Translations under genes and position numbers: made by a program
The notes under the pieces: model-generated
Told to the model about the DNA's origin: nothing
Database searches by the model: none
Seen by the model: only the letters and a program-made list of their open reading frames with translations
Assembly (NCBI RefSeq): GCF_001905665.1
Contig: NZ_LIVX01000002.1
Coordinates: 197,420 to 261,419 of the forward strand
Length of the DNA stretch: 64,000 nt
Direction of reading: 5' to 3'
Source: Streptomyces sp. CB02261
GTDB lineage: Bacteria > Actinomycetota > Actinomycetes > Streptomycetales > Streptomycetaceae
In this document: piece after piece, positions 8,226 through 17,283 of the stretch
How the letters are laid out: every line of letters starts with the position of its first letter
Numbering within the stretch: position 1 is the stretch's first letter

Positions 8226-8519
8226 GGAGGGCACTGTGCGAGCGTACCCGCGGAATAAAGAGGCGGTGAACCTGGATCTCCGGGCGTTCGTGCTGGAGGA
8301 TGGGCCATGAACGACCGCGTACGTGTGGATGGACAGACAAGAATGGTCTAGTCCACAATGTATGCAAAGAGCCTCCATCCTCCCCGCACAGGAGGGTGGA
8401 ACGAGGTACCCGACGCTCTCTGCCCTGACTGCGTCGAGACCTCCCACAACGGCCGAGGGACCGCACACCCCCGGCCGGAGCAACTCCGGGCTGCGGTGCC
8501 GGGCGGGCTGAGGGTCCCG
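8226..8519. other. 294-bp region between the TetR gene and the sensor kinase
   Basis: No gene is recognised. It lies between the 3' end of the TetR gene and the start of the kinase, both on the minus strand, and therefore carries the kinase promoter. The one distinct element is the dre-like palindrome at 8342-8357. Confidence 0.5.
8342..8357. promoter_or_regulatory. DasR operator (dre)-like site upstream of the sensor kinase
   Basis: AATGGTCTAGTCCACA matches the published dre consensus ACTGGTCTAGACCACT at 13 of 16 positions, including the TGGTCTAG core and most of the right arm. It is 117 bp upstream of the kinase start. The match is as good as that of the site before nagB in this window. 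Confidence 0.5.
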
Positions 8520-9236
8520 TCAGGCGCCGCGGCCCGCGGGTGTCTCCGGGGCCGTTCCCGGTGTCGTTTCCGGTGCCGCCGCCGCTTCCGGCGCCGCCTC
8601 CAGGGCCGCTGCCGCCGCCGCTTCCAGGGTCGTCGCCTCCGTCCGCGGCGGCCAGGCCCGCATCGCCGTCTCGGCCACGGCCGCCAGCTCCTCCGCCGTC
8701 GCCCCGTCGCGGGCCTGCTGGGACATGCCCTGGAGCACGGCGCCGCTGAAGCGGGCGAGCGCGCGGGCGTCCGTGTCGGAGGGCAGCTCCCCGGCCTCGA
8801 CGTCACGGCGGATACGGGCCTCGAAGGACGCCAGGTTGGCGTTCCTGCGGGCCCTCAGCGACTCCTCGACCTCCGGGGTCGAGCAGTTGATCGCGGCGGA
8901 GATCATCAGGCAGCCGCGGGGGTGGCCGGACTCCGTGAAGAGCCCGGCCGCCTCGGCGAGGAGCCGGCCGATGGCGGCGCGGGCGGTGGACTCCTCCGCG
9001 AAGGCCCGGCCGCCGTAGGCCCCGTACGAGGCGGCGTAGGCCTCGACGACCTCCTCGAACAGCGTCTTCTTGTCGCCGAAGGCCGCGTAGAGGCTGGGTG
9101 CGCTGATGCCCATGACGCGGGTGAGGTCGGAGACGGAGGTCGTCTCGTAGCCGTGCTCCCAGAAGGCCATCGTGGCCTGCTCCAGGGCCGTGAGCCGGTC
9201 GAAGGAGCGGGGGCGGCCGCGCTGTGTCGTCACCAT
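8520..9236 (-). CDS. TetR/AcrR-family transcriptional regulator
   Basis: 238 residues from ATG 9236 (MVTTQRGRPRSFDR). The N-terminal helix-turn-helix is TTSVSDLTRVMGISAPSLYAAFGDKKTLFEE, a textbook TetR DNA-binding domain; the central ligand-binding part contains GCLMISAAINCSTPEVEE, typical of the TetR_C_16-like regulators that control short-chain dehydrogenases. The last ~45 residues are an Ala/Glu/Pro/Thr-rich low-complexity tail (AAAAAALEAAPEAAAAPETT) that looks dispensable. It is divergent from the dehydrogenase gene and almost certainly represses it and itself through the palindromes in the 83-bp gap. Confidence 0.9.
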   Translation of the reverse strand: MVTTQRGRPRSFDRLTALEQATMAFWEHGYETTSVSDLTRVMGISAPSLYAAFGDKKTLFEEVVEAYAASYGAYGGRAFAEESTARAAIGRLLAEAAGLFTESGHPRGCLMISAAINCSTPEVEESLRARRNANLASFEARIRRDVEAGELPSDTDARALARFSGAVLQGMSQQARDGATAEELAAVAETAMRAWPPRTEATTLEAAAAAALEAAPEAAAAPETTPGTAPETPAGRGA

Positions 9237-9249
9237 GGAGCGAATTCTA

Positions 9250-9294
9250 TAGCGCACGCTACGGAACTGGGGTACGGTCTTTACGTAACGACCG
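9250..9294. promoter_or_regulatory. Operator palindromes between tetR and the SDR gene
   Basis: Two inverted repeats occupy the divergent promoter region. The larger, CGGTCTTTACGTAACGACCG at 9275-9294, is a 20-bp palindrome with one mismatched pair and a perfect TTACGTAA centre. The smaller, TAGCG-CA-CGCTA, lies at 9250-9261. TetR proteins of this group bind such 16-20 bp palindromes; binding by the adjacent regulator is inferred from position. Confidence 0.65.
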
Positions 9295-9319
9295 CTACAG
9301 AAATGAGGGGGGCGTCGCC

Positions 9320-10129
9320 ATGGGCGTGCTCGCGGAACCGACGACGGGACGGACGGCCGAGAAGGGGGCCGGGAGGCTGGTCGGGAAGACGGCCCTGGTG
9401 ACGGGCGGCAGCCGGGGCATCGGGCGCGGGATCGCCGAGCGGCTCGGCCGCGAGGGAGCGCGGGTCGCGGTGCACTACGGGAGCAACGGGTCGGCGGCCG
9501 AGGAGACGGTCGCGGCGATCGAGGCGGCGGGCGGCGAGGCCTTCGCGATCGGCCAGGAGCTGGGGGTGCCGGGGGACGCGGCGGCCCTGTGGAAGGCGTT
9601 CGACACGGCCGCCGGCGGTGACGGTGGCCTGGACATCCTGGTGAACAACGCGGGGATCACCTCCCCGAAGCCCTTCGGGACCCTCGCCGAGGAGGAGTAC
9701 GACCGGGTCTTCGCGATCAACACCAAGGCGCCGTTCTTCCTGGCCCAGCTGGGCGCGGAGCGGCTGCGCGACGGCGGCCGGATCATCAACGTCTCCACGG
9801 GGCTGAGCAAGGCGGCGCTCATGCCGGAGCTGATCGCGTACTCGATGTCGAAGGCCGCGCTCGACCTCTTCACCCGAGACCTGTCGAAGGTCCTCGGGCC
9901 GCGCCGGATCACGGTCAACGCGGTGGCGCCGGGGATCGTGGACACCGACATCAACGCGGACTGGCTGCGGGGCGACGACAAGGCCTGGGCGGGGGCGGCG
10001 GCCCTGTCGGCGCTCGGCGGGGTCGGATCCCCGGCGGAGATAGCGGACGTGGTGGCCTTCCTCGCCTCCGACGACGCGCGCTGGGTGACGGGCCACTGGA
10101 TCGACGCCACGGGCGGCTCGATGGTCTGA
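9320..10129 (+). CDS. Short-chain dehydrogenase/reductase (SDR)
   Basis: 269 residues from ATG 9320, preceded by a GAGGGGGG ribosome site. It is a classical SDR: TALVTGGSRGIGRGIAERLG (TGxxxGxG NAD(P)-binding), LDILVNNAGIT (NNAG), INVSTGLSKAAL with the catalytic Ser, and AYSMSKAAL with YxxxK. The C-terminal GHWIDATGGSMV closes the fold. Substrate unknown; the nearest family members are 3-ketoacyl-ACP reductase-like and annotated as quinone or aldehyde reductases. The divergent TetR gene suggests induction by an electrophilic or xenobiotic compound. Confidence 0.9.
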   Translation: MGVLAEPTTGRTAEKGAGRLVGKTALVTGGSRGIGRGIAERLGREGARVAVHYGSNGSAAEETVAAIEAAGGEAFAIGQELGVPGDAAALWKAFDTAAGGDGGLDILVNNAGITSPKPFGTLAEEEYDRVFAINTKAPFFLAQLGAERLRDGGRIINVSTGLSKAALMPELIAYSMSKAALDLFTRDLSKVLGPRRITVNAVAPGIVDTDINADWLRGDDKAWAGAAALSALGGVGSPAEIADVVAFLASDDARWVTGHWIDATGGSMV

Positions 10130-10443
10130 GCGCGGGCGGGGCGGGCAGGCGGGGGCTGGGCGGGCGGGGACTGGGCACGCCGCCGAAGGCGGGGCGCACA
10201 GGCGGGGGCGGGAGAGCAGACGGGGACGGGGACAGGCGGCTGCGGAAGGGGAGTCGGGGGTGTCTCCCGGGGGCTGAGGGGTTCGAGTGGCTGGGGTGAC
10301 GGGGGCGGCCGACCATGGAGGCGACGGGGGCGTCCGGGGGGCGGAACGGCATGAGGGGAAGGCCCCTCCTCTGCTAGATTTGACCCGAGATTGGTCTATA
10401 CCACCGTCCTTCAGCAGCCCCTCACCAGATCGGCAGGCACAGC
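10130..10443. other. 314-bp G-run-rich gap and nagB promoter region
   Basis: No gene is supported. From 10130 to about 10280 the plus strand is dominated by runs of three to five G spaced by one to four bases, a composition able to form G-quadruplexes. Nearer nagB there is a TAGATT (10375-10380) resembling a Streptomyces -10, immediately followed by the dre at 10390-10405. Confidence 0.5.
10390..10405. promoter_or_regulatory. nagB: DasR operator (dre) upstream of nagB
   Basis: ATTGGTCTATACCACC matches the dre consensus at 13 of 16 positions and sits 38 bp upstream of the nagB GTG. If TAGATT at 10375-10380 is the -10, the site covers the transcription start, consistent with repression by DasR that is relieved by glucosamine-6-phosphate. 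Confidence 0.8.
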
Positions 10444-11229
10444 GTGGAAGTTGTCATCGTCAAGGACGCCAAGGCGGGCGGCGAGCTCATCGCGGACGGC
10501 ATCGCCGACCTCCTGCGCCGCAAGCCCGACGCGCTGCTCGGCGTGGCCACGGGTTCGACCCCGATCCCGATCTACGACGCCCTCGTCGCCCAGGTCACGG
10601 CCGGAGCCGTGGACGCCTCCCGGGCCAGGATCGCCCAGCTGGACGAGTACGTCGGGCTGCCCGCCGGCCACCCCGAGTCCTACCGCTCCACCGTGCTCCG
10701 TCAGGTCGTCGAGCCGCTCGGGCTCTCCCCCGAGGCCTTCATGGGCCCCGACGGCTCCGCCGAGGACGTCCAGGCCGCCTGCGAGGCCTACGACAAGGCC
10801 CTCGCCGAGGCCGGCGGTGTGGACCTGCAGATCCTCGGCATCGGCACCGACGGACACATCGGCTTCAACGAGCCGTGCTCCTCGCTCGCCTCCCGCACCC
10901 GGATCAAGACGCTCACCGAGCAGACGCGCGTCGACAACGCCCGCTTCTTCGACGACGACATCGAGCAGGTCCCCCACCACGTCATCACCCAGGGCATCGG
11001 CACCATCCTCGAAGCCCGCCACCTGGTGCTGCTCGCCACCGGCGAGGGCAAGGCCGAAGCCGTCGCACAGACCGTGGAGGGCCCCGTCGCCGCGCTCGTG
11101 CCCGCCTCCGCGCTCCAGCTCCACCCCCACGCCACCGTCGTCGTGGACGAGGCCGCCGCCTCCAAGCTGAAGCTCGCCGACTACTTCCGCCAGACCTACG
11201 CCGCCAAGCCCGACTGGCAGGGCATCTGA
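10444..11229 (+). CDS. nagB: Glucosamine-6-phosphate deaminase NagB
   Basis: 261 residues from GTG 10444. It converts glucosamine-6-phosphate to fructose-6-phosphate and ammonia in the cytosol, the last step of aminosugar use. Family motifs are clear: LLGVATGSTPIPIYDAL, QLDEYVGLPAGHPESYR with the catalytic Asp-Glu, and ILGIGTDGHIGFNEP containing the His of the active site. Length is normal for the family. It has its own dre and faces the GH3 hexosaminidase gene across a shared terminator. Its substrate is the ligand that releases DasR from DNA, so NagB activity feeds back on the whole das system. Confidence 0.96.
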   Translation: MEVVIVKDAKAGGELIADGIADLLRRKPDALLGVATGSTPIPIYDALVAQVTAGAVDASRARIAQLDEYVGLPAGHPESYRSTVLRQVVEPLGLSPEAFMGPDGSAEDVQAACEAYDKALAEAGGVDLQILGIGTDGHIGFNEPCSSLASRTRIKTLTEQTRVDNARFFDDDIEQVPHHVITQGIGTILEARHLVLLATGEGKAEAVAQTVEGPVAALVPASALQLHPHATVVVDEAAASKLKLADYFRQTYAAKPDWQGI

Positions 11230-11253
11230 ACCGCCTGGACCTCGCCGCGGACG

Positions 11254-11295
11254 GCGAAGGGGCCCGGCACCTGTTCAGGTGCCGGGCCCCTTCGC
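11254..11295. terminator. Bidirectional terminator between nagB and the GH3 gene
   Basis: A perfect 20-bp stem (11254-11273 with 11276-11295) has a very short loop. It separates two convergent genes and can stop transcription from both sides. Confidence 0.9.
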
Positions 11296-11320
11296 GTACG
11301 ACGGATGCCGGAGGCGGCGG

Positions 11321-12847
11321 TCAGGCGCCGGTTCCGACGACGGCCTCCGCGGCCGCGCGGCCACAGACCCGGGCGGCGCCGTGCGTGGCGATGTGCAGGG
11401 CCCCGCGGGGCTCCGCCTCGTTGAGGCCCATCTCGACCACGACGGTGTCGGGCCGGGCCGCGACCAGGCCGTCCAGGGCCTCGGTCATCCACGGGTGCCG
11501 GTGGAGGTCACGTACGACCGCCACGATCCGCCGCTCCCCCGCGGCGGACAGGACGGCGTCCACGGACGAGGACTCGTCGTACGAGCCGGTCTCCGTCCCG
11601 GGGAGCAGGCGCTCCAGCTCCGCCGCGATGCCCCAGGGCGTCTCGTCGCCGACCGCGAAGTTCGCGACCGGGGTGAAGGAGGCCACGAAGGGAGCACTGG
11701 TCATCGGCGTGTGCGGCCACTCCCCCCGGGTCACCTTCAGGGCCCTGCGGGCCGCCACGAGTCCGATGTCGGCGCCGGGCGCGGTCCCCTCCTGCACTGC
11801 CGCGCCCGACGCCGAACCAGCCCCCCTGGCCCGGTGCGCCTGGGTCCAGGCCGCCAGGGCGCGCACGCGCGCCGCGGCGTCGGCCAGCCGCTCCTCGGGC
11901 AGTTCACCGGTCCGTACCGCGCTGACGAGCGCGTCGCGCAGCCGCAGCACGGTGTCCTCGTCGCACAGCCCGCCGCCGACGCAGATGGCGTCGGCGCCCG
12001 CTGCGATGGCGAGGACGGAACCGCGCTCGATGCCGTACGTCGCCGAGACGGCCTGCATCTCCATGCCGTCGGTGACGATCAGCCCCTCGAAGCCCAGTTC
12101 CTGCCGGAGCAGACCGGTGAGGATCTGCGGGCTCAGGGTGGCCGGGCGGTGGGGGTCGAGCGCGGAGAGCAGAATATGCGCGCTCATGACCGCTTTGGTA
12201 CCCGCGGCGACGGCGGCGCGGAAAGGTACCAGCTCACGGGCGTGCAGTGTGGCGAGGTCCACATCGATCCGGGGCAGCGCGTCGTGGGAATCCACGTTCG
12301 TGTCGCCGTGTCCGGGGAAGTGCTTCGTGCAGGCCGCGACCCCGACGCCCTGGAGGCCGTCGACGTACGCCACGGTGTGCCGGGCGACCAGGTCGGGGTC
12401 CGGCCCGAAGGACCGGACGCCGATGACCGGGTTCTCGGCGTTGGAGTTGACGTCCGCCGAGGGCGCCCAGTTGAGGTCGACGCCGCACTGGGCGAGCCGG
12501 CGGCCGAGCTCGCGGGCCACGGCCCGGGTGAGTTCGACGTCGTCGACGCTGCCCAGGGCGTAGTTGCCGGGGAAGGACGAGCCCTGCTTGACCTCCAGGC
12601 GGGTGACGTCACCGCCCTCCTCGTCGATGGCGACGAGGACGTCGTCCCGCTCGGCCCTCAGCTGCGCGGTGAGCGCGGTGAGCTGCTCGGGGCCGACGAT
12701 GTTCCGGCCGAACAGGCCGACCGACGACAGGCCCTCGCCGATGCGGCGGAGCAGCCAGTCGGGCGCGGTGGTGCCGACGAAGCCGGGCTGGAGCACGGTG
12801 AGCGCGTCCCGGGTCAGGGTGTCCGTGCCGTGGGTGAGTGTGGTCAT
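11321..12847 (-). CDS. dasD: Glycoside hydrolase family 3 beta-N-acetylhexosaminidase (DasD-like)
   Basis: 508 residues. The N-terminal GH3 barrel carries the NagZ-type signature KHFPGHGDTNVDSHDALP, whose Asp-His dyad supplies the acid/base in this subgroup, and LIVTDGMEMQAVS with the nucleophile Asp. The C-terminal ~150 residues are a second, less conserved alpha/beta region. No signal peptide is present, so it should work in the cytosol on N,N'-diacetylchitobiose or related disaccharides brought in by DasABC. It follows dasC after ten bases in the same operon. The symbol follows the S. coelicolor gene order. Confidence 0.87.
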   Translation of the reverse strand: MTTLTHGTDTLTRDALTVLQPGFVGTTAPDWLLRRIGEGLSSVGLFGRNIVGPEQLTALTAQLRAERDDVLVAIDEEGGDVTRLEVKQGSSFPGNYALGSVDDVELTRAVARELGRRLAQCGVDLNWAPSADVNSNAENPVIGVRSFGPDPDLVARHTVAYVDGLQGVGVAACTKHFPGHGDTNVDSHDALPRIDVDLATLHARELVPFRAAVAAGTKAVMSAHILLSALDPHRPATLSPQILTGLLRQELGFEGLIVTDGMEMQAVSATYGIERGSVLAIAAGADAICVGGGLCDEDTVLRLRDALVSAVRTGELPEERLADAAARVRALAAWTQAHRARGAGSASGAAVQEGTAPGADIGLVAARRALKVTRGEWPHTPMTSAPFVASFTPVANFAVGDETPWGIAAELERLLPGTETGSYDESSSVDAVLSAAGERRIVAVVRDLHRHPWMTEALDGLVAARPDTVVVEMGLNEAEPRGALHIATHGAARVCGRAAAEAVVGTGA

Positions 12848-12857
12848 GGGGAAGCCC

Positions 12858-13724
12858 TTATCCCTTCACCGCGCCGGCGGTCATGCCGCCGACGGCCTTG
12901 CGCTGGAGGAAGAGGAAGACGACGAGCACGGGGAGTGCGAAGAGCGTGGAGGCGGCCATGGTGGCGCCCCAGTCGCTGCCGAACGCGGTCTGGAACTGGG
13001 TCAGCCAGAGCGTCAGGGTCTGCGACTCCTTGTCCTTGTTCAGCATGAGGATCATGGCGAACTCGTTCCAGGCGGTGATGAAGCCGAAGAGCGAGGTGGA
13101 CATCAGGCCGGGGGCGAGCAGCGGGAAGATCACCTTGCGGAACGCCTGGCCGCGGGTGCAGCCGTCGATCTGCGCCGCCTCCTCCAGCTCGACCGGGACG
13201 GCGGCGATGAAGCCGCGCAGGGTCCAGATCGTGAAGGGGAGGACCATGACGAAGTAGATGAGCGTGAGCATCGGGATGCTGTTCAGCATGTCGTTCTCAC
13301 GGGAGATCATGTACATCGCGATGACCATGACCTCCCAGGGGGCCATCTGCGCCATCATCACGACGAGGACGATGCCCTTGCGTCCCTTGAACTTCAGTCG
13401 GGCGATCGCGAAGCTCGCGGCCAGGGCCACGACGAGGGCGAGGAGCACCGCGCCGACGGTGACCATGAGGCTGTTGCCGACGTACGTCCAGAAGAGGTCG
13501 ACGCCGGTCGCCGTCGTGTAGTTGTCCAGGGTCGGCGTGAAGACGAAGACCGGGTCCTTCGTCATGATCTCGTGCTGCGGCTTCAGCGAGGACGAGAACA
13601 TCCAGTAGACGGGGAAGACGAACACCACCGCGAGGACGAGGGCGCCGGCGTTCTTGGCGACCGCGCCGACCGTGAGCGGCTTCCTGGTGCGCAGCTTCTG
13701 CGGAGTCTGGGTGGTGGCGCTCAC
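12858..13724 (-). CDS. dasC: ABC transporter permease DasC
   Basis: 288 residues with six membrane helices. The EAA loop that docks on the ATPase is EEAAQIDGCTRGQAFRKVIFPLLAPG. It is the MalG-like second permease of a CUT1 sugar transporter. Its start overlaps the dasB stop by four bases (ATGA). No ATPase gene lies in this locus; in Streptomyces the shared ATPase MsiK serves Das and other sugar transporters. Confidence 0.93.
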   Translation of the reverse strand: MSATTQTPQKLRTRKPLTVGAVAKNAGALVLAVVFVFPVYWMFSSSLKPQHEIMTKDPVFVFTPTLDNYTTATGVDLFWTYVGNSLMVTVGAVLLALVVALAASFAIARLKFKGRKGIVLVVMMAQMAPWEVMVIAMYMISRENDMLNSIPMLTLIYFVMVLPFTIWTLRGFIAAVPVELEEAAQIDGCTRGQAFRKVIFPLLAPGLMSTSLFGFITAWNEFAMILMLNKDKESQTLTLWLTQFQTAFGSDWGATMAASTLFALPVLVVFLFLQRKAVGGMTAGAVKG

Positions 13725-14743
13725 AGCTCCTCCTCCTGCTTCAGGATCAGGCGGAAGTAGAAGGACATGACCGCGATGAGCATCACGATCGTCAGGATGG
13801 AGATGGCGGCGGCGACACCGTAGTGGAACTGGCCGACGCCCTCGATGTAGGCGTAGACCGGGAGGGTCTCGGAGCCGCGGTCGGGACCGCCCTGGTTCAT
13901 GGCGTAGACCTGGGCGAACGCCTTGAAGATCCAGATGATCTCCAGGAACGTGGTGATCATGAAGAAGGACTTCAGGTTGGGGAAGACCACGGCCCAGAAG
14001 GTCCGCCAGCCGCTTGCGCCGTCCATCTTGGCGGCCTCGTACAGCTCGGACCCGATGGTGGTCAGGCCGGCGTACATGTTGAGGGCGACGAAGGGGACGG
14101 AGCCCCAGACGAGCAGGAGCAGGATGATGACCAGGGAGGAGAAGCCGGTCTCGAACCAGTTGTGCTGGTCGTAGCCGGAGAAGCCGAGGGTGCGCATCAC
14201 CCAGTTCGCGACGCCGAACTGCTCGTCGAAGAGCCAGCGGAAGACGGTGACGGAGGCGACGATCGGCATGGCCCAGGCGAACATCAGGGACAGCGAGAGG
14301 ACCAGCCGCATCTTCTTGCCGAGGCGGTTGAGCAGGAGGCCGATGCCCGTGCCGATCGCCATGATGAGGGCGACGTTGACGGCCGTGAAGACGACGCTGC
14401 GGACGGCGACGGACCAGAAGTGCGAGTCTCCGAGGAGCTCGGTGTAGTTCTGGAAGCCGATCCAGACCGTCTCGCGGGTGATGAACTCCCTCCGGTTGAG
14501 CTGCTGGAAGGAGAGGAGCACATTGCGGACCAGCGGGTAGAGCAGCAGCACCGCCATGGACAGCAGGGCAGGCGCGACGAGCAGGTACGGCAGCAGCCCG
14601 CCGGGCAGGGAGCGTCTGCCACGCGAAGGCTGAAGGACTTCCTTCGGGCCGGAAGGGGGTGGCGGAGTCTGGGACTTCTCTGCCGCCCTCCCGGGCGCGT
14701 CCTGGGGACCGGCGGTCGCCGTCCCCTGGGAGTCCACGGTCAT
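13721..14743 (-). CDS. dasB: ABC transporter permease DasB
   Basis: 340 residues: a ~50-residue Pro/Ser-rich cytoplasmic N-terminus, then six or more membrane helices. The EAA motif is LYEAAKMDGASGWRTFWAVVFPNL. It is the MalF-like permease partner of DasC. It is separated from dasA by 137 bp that contain a large hairpin, so it is probably expressed at a lower level than the binding protein. Confidence 0.93.
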   Translation of the reverse strand: MTVDSQGTATAGPQDAPGRAAEKSQTPPPPSGPKEVLQPSRGRRSLPGGLLPYLLVAPALLSMAVLLLYPLVRNVLLSFQQLNRREFITRETVWIGFQNYTELLGDSHFWSVAVRSVVFTAVNVALIMAIGTGIGLLLNRLGKKMRLVLSLSLMFAWAMPIVASVTVFRWLFDEQFGVANWVMRTLGFSGYDQHNWFETGFSSLVIILLLLVWGSVPFVALNMYAGLTTIGSELYEAAKMDGASGWRTFWAVVFPNLKSFFMITTFLEIIWIFKAFAQVYAMNQGGPDRGSETLPVYAYIEGVGQFHYGVAAAISILTIVMLIAVMSFYFRLILKQEEEL

Positions 14744-14833
14744 GGTCTTATTCCTCGCGGTTCTGGGGCTCCCGCGCCCACCGGGGCGCGGCCCGGGGGA
14801 GCGGGCCGCTGATCACTGCATCGCTGCAAAGCG

Positions 14834-14872
14834 CCGGTGGTGCGGCCGGTGCGCCACCGGCCGCACCACCGG
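14834..14872 (-). terminator. Intercistronic hairpin between dasA and dasB
   Basis: A perfect 18-bp stem (14834-14851 with 14855-14872) with a three-base loop lies just after the dasA stop on the transcribed minus strand. It may be a partial terminator or an RNA-stabilising structure that raises dasA mRNA over dasBC, the usual pattern for binding-protein genes. Confidence 0.75.
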
Positions 14873-14880
14873 GCTACGGG

Positions 14881-16182
14881 TTACTGCTGGTTGATGCGCT
14901 CGTTGATGACCTTGTCGGCCGCCTCGCCGGCCGCCTTGGCGTCCTCACCCTTCAGGACCTTGGTCATGTAGTCCTTGATCGGGTTCGGGGCGGTCTCGAC
15001 GTTCGCCCAGCCCGGGGTGACCGGGGTGACCTTGCCGGAGGCGGAGGAGAGGGCCATGGCCTCGGCGAAGGAGCCCGCGGCCGGCTTGAACTGCGCGGCG
15101 TCGCTGTTCGGAAGCAGCGCGCCCTCGGTGGCGGCGGCGTACTTCGTCATGAACTCCTTGCCGGCGGCGAGGGCCAGCCACTCCTTCGCGAGGTCCTTGT
15201 TCTTGGAGCGCTCGGCGATGGCGAGGTTGGAGCCGCCGAGGAAGACGGAGCCCGGCTTGTCGGCGGTCTTGCCCGGGATCGGGAAGTAGCCGAAGTCGGC
15301 GGTCTTGCCGGCCTTCTTCATGGCGTCGATCGCGCCGCCGGCCTCCCAGCCGAGACCGATCCAGGACGCCACGCCGCCCTTGGGGACGACGTCGGTGGAC
15401 TGCTGCGGGGTCGCCTCGTCCTTGTCCTTCGGAGCGGTGGAGTAGGACGCCAGCTCCTTGTAGAAGTTCATGGCGCTGGCGGCCTCGGGGGAGGACAGGT
15501 TGCCCTTCCACTTGTCGCCGTCCTTGACCGCGAGGTCGCTGCCCTCGTCCCAGATGAGGCCGGCGAGGACGTACCAGGACTGACCCGGCAGGTAGATCGC
15601 CTGCGACTTCGGGTCGGAGGCCTTGAGCTTCTTCAGTCCGTCGATCCACTCGGCGCGGGTCTTCGGCGGGGTGACACCGGCCTTCTTGAAGGCGGCCTTG
15701 TCGTAGACGACGACGCGGTTGGCGGCGTACCACGGGGCGGAGTAGAGCTTGCCGTCCAGTTCGTTGGAGGCGACCATGCCCTTGTTCCAGGCGTCGTAGC
15801 CCAGCGTGGCCTTGTCGCCGGTCAGGTCGGCGAGGCCGCCGGTGACGGCGTAGCCCGCGGTCTGCGTGTTGCCGAGCTCCAGGACGTCCGGCGGGGTGTC
15901 CTCGGAGAGGGCGGTGGTGACCTTCTCCTGGATGCCGTTCCAGATCTGCTTCTCGACCTTGACCTTGACGCCCGGGTGCTTGGCCTCGAAGGCCTTGTTC
16001 ACCTCGGCCATCCAGGCGTCCGGAGCGGAACCGTCCATGACCCAGACGGTCAGGGTCTTGTCACCCCCGGCCGACGCCTTGGCGCCGTCCTTGCCCTTGC
16101 CGCTGTCGCTGTCGGAACCACACGCAGCGATAGAGACCATCATGCCCGCGACGCCGATCGCCGCGATGAGCTTGCGCTTCAC
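14881..16182 (-). CDS. dasA: Chitooligosaccharide-binding lipoprotein DasA
   Basis: 433 residues from GTG 16182, preceded by GAGGAGGG. The N-terminus is a lipoprotein signal with lipobox SIAAC (MKRKLIAAIGVAGMMVSIAACGSDSDSG); the mature protein is a CUT1 extracellular solute-binding protein (TLTVWVMDGSAPDAWM; IPGKTADKPGSVFLGGSNLAIAERSKNKDLAKEWL). DasA of S. coelicolor binds N,N'-diacetylchitobiose and is required for normal development; identity here rests on position beside dasR, dasBC and nagB. Two dre-like sites lie upstream. Confidence 0.93.
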   Translation of the reverse strand: MKRKLIAAIGVAGMMVSIAACGSDSDSGKGKDGAKASAGGDKTLTVWVMDGSAPDAWMAEVNKAFEAKHPGVKVKVEKQIWNGIQEKVTTALSEDTPPDVLELGNTQTAGYAVTGGLADLTGDKATLGYDAWNKGMVASNELDGKLYSAPWYAANRVVVYDKAAFKKAGVTPPKTRAEWIDGLKKLKASDPKSQAIYLPGQSWYVLAGLIWDEGSDLAVKDGDKWKGNLSSPEAASAMNFYKELASYSTAPKDKDEATPQQSTDVVPKGGVASWIGLGWEAGGAIDAMKKAGKTADFGYFPIPGKTADKPGSVFLGGSNLAIAERSKNKDLAKEWLALAAGKEFMTKYAAATEGALLPNSDAAQFKPAAGSFAEAMALSSASGKVTPVTPGWANVETAPNPIKDYMTKVLKGEDAKAAGEAADKVINERINQQ

Positions 16183-16270
16183 GCCACCCTCCTCAGGGAT
16201 GCCTGCAACCCCTGCCCACCGCGCGAAGACATACGTCAGGTAGTGCTCGTGGGGCTGGGACCTGGTCTTT

Positions 16271-16286
16271 AATGGTTTAGACCAGT
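16271..16286. promoter_or_regulatory. dre site 1 in the dasA-dasR intergenic region
   Basis: AATGGTTTAGACCAGT matches the dre consensus at 13 of 16 positions, with an intact right arm (TAGACCA). It lies about 90 bp upstream of the dasA start. Confidence 0.85.
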
Positions 16287-16294
16287 ACCCGGAG

Positions 16295-16310
16295 CTTGGC
16301 CTAGACCTTT
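16295..16310. promoter_or_regulatory. dre site 2 in the dasA-dasR intergenic region
   Basis: CTTGGCCTAGACCTTT matches the dre consensus at 11 of 16 positions. Its centre is 24 bp from that of site 1. Paired dre sites fit cooperative control of dasA by DasR. Confidence 0.7.
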
Positions 16311-16368
16311 AGGGGTGTCAAGGGTGTATAAGAAGGGCAGTCGCGTCCGTTATCGGACCGACACCTGA

Positions 16369-17232
<864 letters not shown>

Positions 17233-17257
17233 TCCCGCCCCTTCCGTACGCCACGAG

Positions 17258-17283
17258 CGGCCGCACCCCACCGGGTGCGGCCG
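17258..17283 (+). terminator. dasR terminator hairpin
   Basis: An 11-bp perfect stem (17258-17268 with 17273-17283) with a four-base loop lies 26 bp after the dasR stop. Confidence 0.8.

Noticed and set aside
10287..12563. A long plus-strand frame covering nagB and the GH3 gene
   Set aside because: Arg/Ser/Pro-rich translation without domains; the real genes occupy the other frames.
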